DNA of 32,206 bases. Origin: Acuticoccus sp039189655 (lineage in GTDB: Bacteria; Pseudomonadota; Alphaproteobacteria; Rhizobiales; Amorphaceae). Below, piece after piece: positions 7,598 through 16,270 of the stretch (its first letter is position 1; every line of letters begins with the position of its first letter). The position numbers and the translations under genes were made by a program. Under the pieces are notes generated by a model. That model ran no database searches. It saw only the letters and a list, made by a program, of their open reading frames with translations, and was not told the origin of the DNA. The stretch is from positions 1 through 32,206 of the forward strand of contig JBCCYN010000031.1 in NCBI GenBank assembly GCA_039189655.1. The letters are read 5' to 3'.

Positions 7598-9811
7598 ATG
7601 GCCAACGCAAGCGCGGGCGTGGTTGTGGTGGGTGACGGGTCTGGCGCGAATGCCGGTGCTTCAATTGCCGGTGCCGGGGACATCAACGGCGACGGTATCG
7701 ACGATTTCATCGTCGGACTGCCGGGCGCAAGGCGCGACGGGGATTTCGCCGTTGGTGCAAGCTTCGTTGTCTTTGGCAGCAGCGCCGGTCTGCCCAACTC
7801 CATTGACCTTGCCTCGCTCACGGGCGGGAACGGGTTTGAGCTGACGGGCATTGACGGGCTTGATTTTTCCGGTCGCTCTGTCTCCGGTGCGGGCGATGTG
7901 AACGGCGATGGCATCGATGATCTCATCGTTGGTGCACCCTCGGCCGACCCCGGTGGGAACCAAGCTGCCGGCGAAACCTATATTGTGTTCGGGACCACGG
8001 CCCCTTTTGCTGCAACGTTCGAGCTTTCCTCCATAGACGGCAGCAATGGTGTGGTTCTCAACGGCATCGCCCAAGGTGACTCGAGCGGTGCGGCTGTTTC
8101 CGGCATCGGCGACGTAAACGGCGACGGCATTGACGATGTCGCCATCGGCGCGTGGGGCGTGGATGCCAATGGCGATGCCGACGCGGGTGAAGCCTATGTG
8201 GTGTTTGGCTCTTCAAGTCTTCCAGCCAGCACCGACCTTTCGGCCCTGAACGGCTCCGCCGGCTTTCGCGTAAACGGCCTTACGGCGGACGACTTCGCCG
8301 GCATCTCCGTGTCCGGCGCCGGAGATGTCAACGGTGACGGCATTGCTGACTTCATTGTGGGTGCAAGCGGCGCCGGTACTGCCCATGTCATCTTCGGCAA
8401 AAACACGAGCTTCACCGCCGATCTCGACCTCTCCACCATCAACGGGACGACCGGATTTTCCATCGATGGCGGCTCAGTGGGCGCCGGCTTGGGCAAGTCA
8501 GTTGCGTCCGCGGGAGACGTAAACGGCGACGGGATCGATGACCTTGTCGTCGGCGCTCCAAACGCCACTGTCGACGGTGCGGTTGAAGCGGGCGCCGCCT
8601 TTATTGTTTTCGGCAGTTCGTCAGGGTTTCAAGCCACCGTCGAGGGCAGTGATCTTGATGGGACCAACGGATTTTACATCGGCGGGTTGAATGCGTCCGA
8701 CAGTTTGGGCTCCGCTGTCGCTGGTGTTGGCGACGTCAACGGCGACGGCATTGACGACATTTTGGTTGCCGCAAGCGGTGCAGGTACGGCCGGTCGCCTG
8801 GGCGCAGGCGTCACCTACCTTGTCTTCGGCTCATCGAACGGTTTTTCCGCCGACTTCGATGTCGAAAGCCTCAACGGGACCACAGGCTACATACTGATCG
8901 GTGCAGCAGCCGACGACGCCAGCGGTCAGGCGGTCTCTCGGGCCGGAGACGTCAACGGCGATGGAGTGGATGATCTATTGATCGGCGCACCCTTTGCTGA
9001 TCCAAATTCCGGTAGCGGCGCTGGTGAAGGCTACTTGGTCTTCGGCGGCAAAGAACGCTTAGGCGTATTCGATGCAGCCGACGGGACCACCGACGGCACG
9101 CTCGATCTTGCGGGTGCGGGTGACGTTCTTGCCGCAATCTTTGGCAATGAGACAGACGAAATCCTCGAAAGTGAAAGCGACACCGGTACAACCATCGTTG
9201 CCCTCGGCGGCGACGATGAAGTCTTCACCGCCGGCGGAAACGACCTGATCTTTGCGGGCGACGGCGCAGACGACGTTGACGCTGGCGACGGGTTTGACAC
9301 GGTGGACGGCGGCAGCGGCGACGACTTCATCTCCGGTGGTGGGCAGCGCGACAGGCTTCTTGGCCAAGACGGCAACGACACCCTGGAGGGCGATGGGGGC
9401 CGCGACAAGATTATCGCAGGGCGTGGCAACGACCTTCTTGATGGCGGCGCTGACCGTGACCGTCTGGTTGGCGGTAGTGGTGGTGATTTGATTTTCGGAG
9501 GAACGGGCTCTGATGTGATCAATGGCGGAGGCGGCAGTGACGTCATCAGCGGGGGGGAAGGATCAGATGACCTCTTTGGGGGTGGCGGGGCCGACATTTT
9601 TCTATTCAGCCTAGGAGACGGCATCGATTCCATTGACGACTTCAAACCGGGTACCGATACCATCGCCATGATCGGCACCGGCCTCACGTTTGATGACCTT
9701 CTGCTTTTGCCGAGCGGGAGCGCGACACTAATACTTTACGGTGGTCAGGACATCATTCGCCTTCCCGACATTTCGCCTGGTGATTTGAGCGCAGCGGACT
9801 TTTTGTTCTGA
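7598..9811 (+). CDS. Secreted FG-GAP seven-repeat propeller protein with RTX C-terminus
   Basis: A 737-residue protein in two parts. Residues about 25-515 carry seven FG-GAP repeats, each with a calcium-loop signature close to GDVNGDGIDD and then IVGAP. They begin near residues 25, 97, 168, 239, 304, 375 and 448, a spacing of about 71, which makes a complete integrin-alpha-type seven-bladed propeller. Residues about 536-667 are RTX nonapeptides (GGxGxDxUx), which bind calcium and fold outside the cell. The end, SAADFLF, is a hydrophobic C-terminus typical of type I secretion substrates. There is no signal peptide. GGAG at 7588-7591 supports ATG 7598. Adhesion or matrix binding is a reasonable guess, not shown. 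Another RTX protein follows 435 bases downstream. Confidence 0.88.
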   Translation: MANASAGVVVVGDGSGANAGASIAGAGDINGDGIDDFIVGLPGARRDGDFAVGASFVVFGSSAGLPNSIDLASLTGGNGFELTGIDGLDFSGRSVSGAGDVNGDGIDDLIVGAPSADPGGNQAAGETYIVFGTTAPFAATFELSSIDGSNGVVLNGIAQGDSSGAAVSGIGDVNGDGIDDVAIGAWGVDANGDADAGEAYVVFGSSSLPASTDLSALNGSAGFRVNGLTADDFAGISVSGAGDVNGDGIADFIVGASGAGTAHVIFGKNTSFTADLDLSTINGTTGFSIDGGSVGAGLGKSVASAGDVNGDGIDDLVVGAPNATVDGAVEAGAAFIVFGSSSGFQATVEGSDLDGTNGFYIGGLNASDSLGSAVAGVGDVNGDGIDDILVAASGAGTAGRLGAGVTYLVFGSSNGFSADFDVESLNGTTGYILIGAAADDASGQAVSRAGDVNGDGVDDLLIGAPFADPNSGSGAGEGYLVFGGKERLGVFDAADGTTDGTLDLAGAGDVLAAIFGNETDEILESESDTGTTIVALGGDDEVFTAGGNDLIFAGDGADDVDAGDGFDTVDGGSGDDFISGGGQRDRLLGQDGNDTLEGDGGRDKIIAGRGNDLLDGGADRDRLVGGSGGDLIFGGTGSDVINGGGGSDVISGGEGSDDLFGGGGADIFLFSLGDGIDSIDDFKPGTDTIAMIGTGLTFDDLLLLPSGSATLILYGGQDIIRLPDISPGDLSAADFLF

Positions 9812-10246
9812 TCGCGAGGGCAAAGGTTTGGGGCACAGTGAACTAGCGCACTTCATTATCCACGACCAAAGAGTTCTTAGTCCCCTAAGCCTCAAACTAT
9901 TTCGGCGAGTTTCAGCCTAGGCGGCGGGTATCGCGGAACGAGACCACATATCTGAGACCCAGTGCGAGGGGGAACCCTCAACAAAAAAACCCGCTCAACC
10001 GAGGGACAATGGTCAGTTACTAGAGAGACCAACAACATAAAAGGCGGGTCCTTTTCCGGTTGCCATTTTGACTAGCCAGTCTTTCTCCGACCCACTGAGG
10101 GCGCGCTTCGTCAGGTGCTCCTGCTCTAGCCCGAATTTGCGTGTGACGAAGGAGGAACTAACAGGCATACAAAAAATGACGACAACTAAAACGAGCGTTC
10201 CGGAGTTACGCTACCGCATTTAACTTTACGCTAAGGGATGCGCGCC
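9812..10246. other. Intergenic region between the two RTX genes
   Basis: No convincing gene. It contains a small hairpin GAGGG-GGAA-CCCTC (9966-9979) followed by an A-run, the wrong polarity for a plus-strand terminator, and an AAAAGG/CCTTTT repeat near 10036-10052. A consensus Shine-Dalgarno AAGGAGGA (10149-10156) has no start codon at normal distance. A 15-codon reading frame starts at 10176 and ends at 10223. The promoter of the protease gene is presumably here, but I cannot assign its boxes. Confidence 0.5.
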
Positions 10247-12670
10247 ATGCCACTCACGCCCACAGATAACCTCTACGCCCAGCAATGGTATTTGACGAAG
10301 ATCGGTGCTCTTGAAGACATTTGGGCAAGTTTTAATGGTAGTGGCGTCAAGGTCGGCGTGTATGACGACGGAATTGAATATTCCCACCACGATCTAAACG
10401 ACAACTATGATGCTTCGCTCCATGTCTCCGTTGGAGGCGGTGTGGCCGACCCCATGCCGGTGGCCGGCGGCCATGGCACCGCCGTCGCGGGCATTATCGG
10501 CGCCGAGCTCAATGGATCCGGGACCGTCGGCGTTGCTTGGGGATCAACGCTCGCTGGCGTGAACATCTTTTCCGGTGCAGCCAGCACGGGATCAGGGATG
10601 TTGCAGGCGCTCGATCAGCTCGGATCCTTCGACGTCACAAATCACAGTTGGGGCTATAATCAGTATTTTACGCCGTCGTCCTATGTGGCCGCAAATACCG
10701 CCAGATTCGAAGCAGCCGTCGTCGATGGTCGTGGTGGCCTAGGAACAATCAACGTCAAGGCGGCTGGCAACTCCAACTACAACGCAAACTCTGAGGACAT
10801 TCAAACATCGCGCGCAGTCATCAGCGTTGCTGCCTATGACAACACAGGTGATGCGTCATGGTACTCCAACCACGGCGCCAACATTCTTGTGTCAGCTCCG
10901 TCCAATGGTGGCACGCTCGGCCAGACGACCACGGACCTGACCGGGGACGGCGCCGGCGATTATTCGAACGGTGACTACACTAGCGGATTTGGCGGTACTT
11001 CCGGTGCGAGTCCTGTGGTGGCGGGTGTCGTCGCCTTGATGCTCGATGCGAACCCAAACCTTGGGTGGCGTGATGTCCAAAACATCATCGCGAACTCGGC
11101 TCACGAAGTGGGAAGTGGCGTCGGTGGTGTTCAAACCTCAGACGAGGATCATGCCTGGTTTTACAATGGCGCATCGACCTGGAACGGCGGCGGTCTGCAC
11201 TTTTCTGAGGACTACGGCTTTGGGTCGATAAACGCGTATAATGCCGTGCGGATGGCCGAAGTATGGGGATATTTCCAGCCATCGCAGACCAGCGCAAACG
11301 AAGTAAGCGCGACCGCCTCCATCGGAAGTCCTGTTGCTCTGCCAGACCTCACCACAACGGAGATCGCCATTGGCGTTAGTGAGCCCGGTCTATCGGTGGA
11401 GTACGTCAACCTGAGCTTGGACATCACTCACACCTGGCTGCCGGACCTGATTATCGAACTGGTTTCTCCGGACGGCACCGTTGCAACGCTGTTTGATGGT
11501 GACGGCAGTCCGAGCCTGGGGTTTGGCGGTTGGGATTGGACGTTCGGTGCCAACGCATTCCGCGGTGAGGACGGCTCAGGAACCTGGACTATCAGGGTGA
11601 CTGACACCTACGGCGCTGATCCCGGAATCCTCAACAGCGCATCTCTAACACTGCACGGTAGCAATGGAATAGCCGGCAATGCCGACAACGATGTTTATCA
11701 TTTCACAGATGAATATTCAGACACTGTATCTCAGGACAATACCCGTAGAAGGATAGATGATGATACCGGCGTTGACTGGATCAACGCCGCTGCAGTCAGC
11801 ACCGCTTCAGTGATAAACTTGAACGGTCAATCGGGCACCATTGATGGCGTTCTTAGCACGTTCATCGGGATCGAGAACGCAATATCTGGTGACGGCAACG
11901 ATCGACTGATTGGCGATGCCACGGCCAACCGCTTGTTCAGCATGCGAGGCGAAGACACGCTCAACGGCGGCCACGGCAGCGATGTGCTGAATGGCGGAAC
12001 AGGCGACGATCTTGTCTTCGGCGGGACGGCTCGGGATGTATTGCGCGGTGCGTCCGGCGCCGATCGACTTTACGGTCAAAGCGGCAATGACAACATCGAT
12101 GGAGGCCATGGCAACGACATCGCCTATGGCGGTGCCCACAACGACATTATCCGTGGAGGTCAAGGAAAAGACTGGCTTTATGGCCACAACGGCAACGATC
12201 GACTTCTTGGGGATGGCGGCAGCGATCTCCTAGTGGGCCACGCTGGTGCTGACCGGGCTTTCGGTGGGCGAGGTGGTGACGAGGCTCGCGGGGGGGCGGG
12301 CAACGACATCTTGCGTGGAAATGACGGAAACGACCGCCTTTATGGAGGGGCTCACAACGACAACATCGGAGGCGGCAGTGGTTCCGACATCGTCTCGGGT
12401 GGTCGCGGGGCCGACCGTTTGGCAGGGAACGGCGGAAGCGACCGGTTTGTGTTCCATCGCATGTGGGACAAAGACGTGATTGTCGACTTTGAAGATGGTA
12501 AAGACTTCATCAAATTTGCTGGTCGAAGTGGCATTGACGACATGGGTGATTTGGTGATCCGAACAGTTGGCAACACGACCCTAGTTTATGACGCGTCTGA
12601 CGATGGGAATGTTATTCGAATACTGAACTCAGCAGGCGACATTGGTGCTGCAGACTTTATTTTCTCATAG
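10247..12670 (+). CDS. Kexin/subtilisin-type S8 serine protease with P domain and RTX C-terminus
   Basis: An 807-residue secreted protease. The S8 triad is complete: Asp40 in VYDDGIEY, His76 in GGHGTAVAG and Ser253 in GGTSGASP, with oxyanion Asn176 in KAAGNSN. The DDG form of the Asp motif and the following P domain (about residues 361-471, ending SASLTLHG) mark the kexin/proprotein-convertase branch. Next comes a serralysin-like segment (VDWINAAAVS, then GIENAISGDGNDRLIGD) and RTX repeats up to about residue 735, then a C-terminus ending AADFIFS. There is no signal peptide and no long propeptide. I prefer ATG 10247 over ATG 10238 because TAAGGG (10232-10237) lies nine bases upstream of it. 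Likely exported by a type I system encoded elsewhere. Confidence 0.9.
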   Translation: MPLTPTDNLYAQQWYLTKIGALEDIWASFNGSGVKVGVYDDGIEYSHHDLNDNYDASLHVSVGGGVADPMPVAGGHGTAVAGIIGAELNGSGTVGVAWGSTLAGVNIFSGAASTGSGMLQALDQLGSFDVTNHSWGYNQYFTPSSYVAANTARFEAAVVDGRGGLGTINVKAAGNSNYNANSEDIQTSRAVISVAAYDNTGDASWYSNHGANILVSAPSNGGTLGQTTTDLTGDGAGDYSNGDYTSGFGGTSGASPVVAGVVALMLDANPNLGWRDVQNIIANSAHEVGSGVGGVQTSDEDHAWFYNGASTWNGGGLHFSEDYGFGSINAYNAVRMAEVWGYFQPSQTSANEVSATASIGSPVALPDLTTTEIAIGVSEPGLSVEYVNLSLDITHTWLPDLIIELVSPDGTVATLFDGDGSPSLGFGGWDWTFGANAFRGEDGSGTWTIRVTDTYGADPGILNSASLTLHGSNGIAGNADNDVYHFTDEYSDTVSQDNTRRRIDDDTGVDWINAAAVSTASVINLNGQSGTIDGVLSTFIGIENAISGDGNDRLIGDATANRLFSMRGEDTLNGGHGSDVLNGGTGDDLVFGGTARDVLRGASGADRLYGQSGNDNIDGGHGNDIAYGGAHNDIIRGGQGKDWLYGHNGNDRLLGDGGSDLLVGHAGADRAFGGRGGDEARGGAGNDILRGNDGNDRLYGGAHNDNIGGGSGSDIVSGGRGADRLAGNGGSDRFVFHRMWDKDVIVDFEDGKDFIKFAGRSGIDDMGDLVIRTVGNTTLVYDASDDGNVIRILNSAGDIGAADFIFS

Positions 12671-13080
12671 GCGATATAGGCACTCGATCGAACCAACGGA
12701 AATTGATCGGAAACGATGTCGTCGGTCCGAGGGATCGAACATCCTTGCAAGGACGAGCGAAGCGGGTTGCTATCTTATGCTCAAGGCGTTTCGGGCCTTA
12801 ACGGTCAAGACGCGGTCAGGAAAAAGCGGTAGCCACCATTTCGTTAAGGGGATGCTCTCTCTCGCGGCGAACAACATCATCTGACGCGCCTTGCCGGCCA
12901 ATTTCGGTCCGTGGGCCAAGGCCTGGTGACGTTTCTGACCCCTAAGCAAAGTCGCCAAATCCCTGGCAACATCGCGCCGGGCGGCCAGCTACCATAAGTC
13001 TGCATCTGTATGACGATGGAAGACGAGAATAGTGCAGGAGAGGTCCCAGCGCTAATGATCCATAGTAAAGCCCAAGTCTT
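12671..13080. other. Spacer between protease gene and transposase remnant
   Basis: No supported gene. The last 100 bases (about 12980-13080) weakly resemble the first part of an IS5-type transposase when read with shifts and stops (for example a Y...RW...IVQ pattern near 13000-13040), suggesting decayed insertion-sequence DNA. The 5' part is unassigned. Confidence 0.4.
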
Positions 13081-13092
13081 GTCCATATCGTC

Positions 13093-13682
13093 ATGATCGA
13101 CTCCTCGTGCGTGCGCGTTCTTCAGCACGGCGTAGCCATCGAAAAGGCGGGGCGGATGACCGTTGCATGGGCCGTTCCCGCGGCAGTCTAACCACGAACA
13201 TCCATGCTCTTGTCGATGCCCAGAGCCAGCTGATTCGCCTCGCGCTCACCGTTGGGCAGACCGATGACGCACCGACCGCAGTCAATCTGACCGGCGGTCT
13301 GACACAGGGCTCGATCCTCATCGCCGACCGGGCTTATGACACCAACGCCATCCGACCGAATGTCGCCACCCCGGACTGCTGGGCCAACGCCCCGCCTCGC
13401 TTCATCCGCAAAGACACTCTTGCCTTCAGCCGCTGGCTCTACCGAGAACGTCGGCTCGTCGAGAGGTTCTTCAACAAACTCATACACTTCCGCGGTATCG
13501 TCACACGCTACGATCGCCGGCCCGACAACTTTCTCGCTGCCATCACGCTTGCAGCCATCAGCTTCTGGATCAACGCGAAATCAGTCCGCTCCATAACCGC
13601 CATGTGCGGAACATTGATTATCTTTCCCGCATGGCGAGTCTCACGCATAGACGATCCGATGATTTCTCGGGTCGCTAAATGA
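13093..13682 (+). pseudogene. IS5-family transposase remnant, frameshifted and 5'-truncated
   Basis: The conserved C-terminal half of an IS5-family (IS427-group-like) DDE transposase, split over two frames. Frame one gives MIDSSCVRVLQHG from 13093. About base 13143, in GAAAAGG, a -1 shift leads into KGGADDRCMGRSRG and then NIHALVDAQSQ. Further on are LIADRAYD, WANAPPRFIRKD, LYRERRLVERFFNK and VTRYDRRPDNFLAA. All three catalytic residues can be seen: D in MIDSS, D in ADRAYD, E in LVERFF. The usual N-terminal 100 or so residues are missing or ruined by stops before 13093. Similarity ends near 13580; the remaining codons are read-through. IS5 elements can use programmed frameshifting, but loss of the 5' part makes this copy non-functional. 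No terminal repeats were found. Confidence 0.75.
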
Positions 13683-14454
13683 ATGGCAGCCGAGAGTAGG
13701 AGACAACGTTTCCCGGTGAAAACGGCGGTTCTTCCATTGATACCTGCGCCCGGCAAGTCGTTTGTCGACGTCGGACGTCCGCAAGTCTTCATCCAAAGTC
13801 CTCCGCAAGGGGAGGTTTGTCTTGGCGTGGAGCGCTGGGGCGGCTCAGGGGCTGATTGGCGGTATGTTCACGTCCTTACGCAGATGTCACGGGCTTGACC
13901 TGATGCCTGCTGCTCTCGCCGATGCGGCAGTTTATGAATCCGGATCTTCGCAGCTTAATCTTTCATCATGCCTGACGTAGCTGGAAGTCGGTGCCGCATA
14001 TCCGGATCCCGTGCATAATGCTTGCTTACTTGCGGGTGAGAGCGACGGCATCCGCCTTGCGATTGGTCCGCTAGTTCAAGGGCAACATCTAGCCTTTGAG
14101 TGCTTGTCCAACACCCAGTGCGGCACGGTAGAGAAACCTACTGGCGGCCCCATAGAGCAATGTGTGCACGAGCCGATCCTCTCGCTAGTAGACCCGCCCG
14201 CCGTGGTCGATCGCACCCAGCTGTTGTCGCCGCAACGTGAAGTCGGCAGAGGTCCCGACCCTTCGCCAATCCAAAGAACACCGCGCAGCGCCTGTCGGGT
14301 TACGTGGAGATTTTTCTGGAGTGACCGCCGCGGCAACCCTCACTGCGCACAAAGTTCGATGGCTCATTCTTCAACAGGTCGAGGCTGGCTACTCGAGCGT
14401 GCTCCAGCAACATGGAAGCATGTTGCGGCTCGAACCGCGTGGTAAAACAAGAAA
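13683..14454. other. Region without recognisable genes
   Basis: Several overlapping small open frames exist on both strands, the longest 144 codons at 14011-14445 on the plus strand. None resembles a known family or has a ribosome site. It sits between a transposase remnant and a palindrome, and is best read as decayed mobile or intergenic DNA. An inverted repeat GCAACATG-GAAG-CATGTTGC occupies 14407-14426. Confidence 0.45.
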
Positions 14455-14497
14455 TTAGAGCAGGTCATGCGATCCCTGATCGCGTGACCTGCTCTAA
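14455..14497. repeat. 43-bp near-perfect palindromic element
   Basis: The left arm TTAGAGCAGGTCATGCGATC (14455-14474) and the right arm (14478-14497) are reverse complements at 19 of 20 positions, separated by three bases CCT. Without a T-tract it is not a classical terminator. Size and layout fit a REP-like or other palindromic intergenic element of alphaproteobacterial genomes. I see only one copy in this window. Confidence 0.7.
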
Positions 14498-14583
14498 CCG
14501 TTCCACGATCGTCCTCCCATTCGTTCCGCTCACAACCACCGGCGGATAGCCCCGGTGTCCGCTCATTTGGACCAAGATCACAA

Positions 14584-14616
14584 CAAAAAAAGCGCCGGCC
14601 GCGAGGCCGGCGCTTT
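14584..14616 (-). terminator. Rho-independent terminator of the LIV-type binding protein gene
   Basis: A 12-bp perfect GC-rich stem, AAAGCGCCGGCC (14589-14600) against GGCCGGCGCTTT (14605-14616), with a four-base loop. Read on the minus strand it is followed by a run of seven T. It begins 22 bases after the stop of the binding-protein gene, a textbook arrangement. Confidence 0.93.
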
Positions 14617-14637
14617 GTAGTCAGGCTGGCGACGTTG

Positions 14638-15882
14638 TCAGCCGCAGGTTGGCACGTCCCGGCCCGGGCGGCCGATGGCGTCGAACGCCGACTTGTCCAT
14701 GCCGAGCATTTGGTTGATGCCGTCCACCTTTTTGACCATCTTCGTCGCAAGGTTGCCGTCACCAAGCTCGACCACCTCGATCACGAAGTTTGAACCGATG
14801 GCCTGCCGGTTATCATCGAGCTCAATGGGCCCGTTCGGCGCATCGAGTTTAAGATCCGTCAGGCACGCCCGGAAGTTGGCCTGGCCGTCGTCGAATGTGC
14901 CGCCGATTTCGTCGAGGCACATCAGCGCGGCGTTGGTGGCGTTATAGTAGGCCGTACCAAGCAGCGAGGGCGACGGAAAACGTTCTTCCGGCGGGAACGC
15001 GTCTTGGTAAGACTTTACGAATTCTTGCCACTTCGGATCGTCCCAGGTGTCGGCTTGGGGACCGGCCGCTGGTGTGCCGATCAGTGCTTGTTTCGCGTTA
15101 CCCTTGGAGGAAAGCACGGTGCCGTCCACCATGATCGTGCCGCCGATGAGGTTCGCCTCACCGCCAGCCTGCTGGTACTGGTTGAGGAAGTTGACCGCGT
15201 CGCCGCCGCCAAGACCCAGGTAAATGGCATCCACATCGTCGGGGAGCGCTGCAATTACCGAAGCGAAGTCTTTCGTGCCCAGAGGCACCCAAAAACGTTC
15301 AACGATCTCGCCGCCGTTATTGCAGAACTCCAGCGCGAAGCCGAGGAAATTGGTGTAGGCGAACGAATAGTCCTCAGCGACGGTGGCGACGTACTTCCAG
15401 CCTTTGTCATTCGCCACATAGTCGCCCAGGCCAACGCCCCATTGGGCACCGTCCATGTTGAAGCGGAAGAAGTTGTCGGCCGGATCGACGTAGGTGGTTT
15501 CTTGGGCGCCAGATGATCCGTTGATGATCGTGACGTCAGGATAGTCCTTGGCAAGATCGCGGATGGCGATCCCTTCCGAGCCGGAGAGCGGCCCAATGAT
15601 GAGGTCGACTTCGTCCTGCTCGATGAGCTTGCGTGCCGCGCGCACGGCCGAGTCGGGCGAGGCATCGGTGGGCGCGATCACATACTCGATGGCTTTGCCG
15701 CCGGCATCCTCGCCATGTTGCTTGAGCGCCAGCCGGAAGCCGCGAAGGCCGTCTTCGCCGAGGACGGTATAGGTGCCTTCAAGGGTGGCCATGAAGCCGA
15801 TTTTGATGGGATCGTCTTGCGCCTGCGCGGCGCCAGTGGCGAGGAGCGCCGCAGCCGCGACGCTGCACATAAGTTTGTTCAC
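14638..15882 (-). CDS. Branched-chain amino acid type ABC transporter substrate-binding protein
   Basis: A 414-residue periplasmic binding protein of the LivJ/AmiC fold. A Sec signal peptide, MNKLMCSVAAAALLATGAAQA, is likely cut after residue 21. The mature start PIKIGFMATLEGTYTVLGED and the segments LIIGPLSGSEG and AEDYSFAYTNF are typical of the type 1 fold. The family binds amino acids, amides, urea or aromatic acids; the ligand is unknown. The start is GTG (complement of 15880-15882) with a strong ribosome site GGGGAGG seven bases upstream. No permease or ATPase gene lies nearby, so it is an orphan here. A strong terminator follows. Upstream, on the same strand, lies the PhoX-family gene, 388 bases away. 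Confidence 0.9.
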   Translation of the reverse strand: MNKLMCSVAAAALLATGAAQAQDDPIKIGFMATLEGTYTVLGEDGLRGFRLALKQHGEDAGGKAIEYVIAPTDASPDSAVRAARKLIEQDEVDLIIGPLSGSEGIAIRDLAKDYPDVTIINGSSGAQETTYVDPADNFFRFNMDGAQWGVGLGDYVANDKGWKYVATVAEDYSFAYTNFLGFALEFCNNGGEIVERFWVPLGTKDFASVIAALPDDVDAIYLGLGGGDAVNFLNQYQQAGGEANLIGGTIMVDGTVLSSKGNAKQALIGTPAAGPQADTWDDPKWQEFVKSYQDAFPPEERFPSPSLLGTAYYNATNAALMCLDEIGGTFDDGQANFRACLTDLKLDAPNGPIELDDNRQAIGSNFVIEVVELGDGNLATKMVKKVDGINQMLGMDKSAFDAIGRPGRDVPTCG

Positions 15883-16270
15883 GTAGTTCCTCCCCTATGG
15901 TGAAGCGCGCTGTTTTACTCTTCGCGCGAGTGGGGAGGTTAGCTTCCCTGAAGGCTTGGCGAACGCTCGATCGGCGCAAAACCATCACCAAGAGTCTGAT
16001 TATTCAAAAAAATTGCCGCCAGTTCCCAGCTTCGCCGAAAACCTGTTGGAAAGTTGCGGTCGCCAGGAGAAATCAGAGCGTGTCCCACCACAACGCTCGC
16101 CCGTGGCAGGCGAGTGCTCTCGCGCGTGATCGGGCCTCGCTTTCGTCGAACCCGTTCGGCACTCGATTAGTCCAACGGGCTCGGCGAAGACGGGTGACCG
16201 GCAAGAAATGCCGGTACCCCACACCCCACGCAAAAAGGGGCGATCAGATCCTGCTAGCGTCTTTATCGGT
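15883..16270. other. Intergenic region with two hairpins between phoX-like and binding-protein genes
   Basis: No gene seen. A 15-bp imperfect stem pairs 16142-16156 with 16174-16188 (13 Watson-Crick pairs, one G-U, one mismatch, 17-base loop). A second perfect hairpin, ACCGGCA-AGAAA-TGCCGGT, covers 16197-16215. Neither has a T-tract in either direction. They lie downstream of the PhoX-family stop and could be 3' processing or attenuator structures or part of a small RNA. The promoter for the binding-protein gene should lie between about 15890 and 16100. Confidence 0.45.

Noticed and set aside
9966..9990. Hairpin GAGGG-GGAA-CCCTC followed by a run of A, considered as terminator of the FG-GAP gene
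   Set aside because: The A-run on the plus strand would be T before the hairpin on the minus strand, wrong for a terminator in either direction.
7598..12670. Tandem short repeats in DNA considered as a CRISPR or satellite array
   Set aside because: The periodicity is that of codons for FG-GAP and RTX amino-acid repeats, with varied DNA between copies.
14011..14445. 144-codon open frame in the decayed zone
   Set aside because: No ribosome site, no recognisable motif and odd composition; treated as chance in non-coding DNA.
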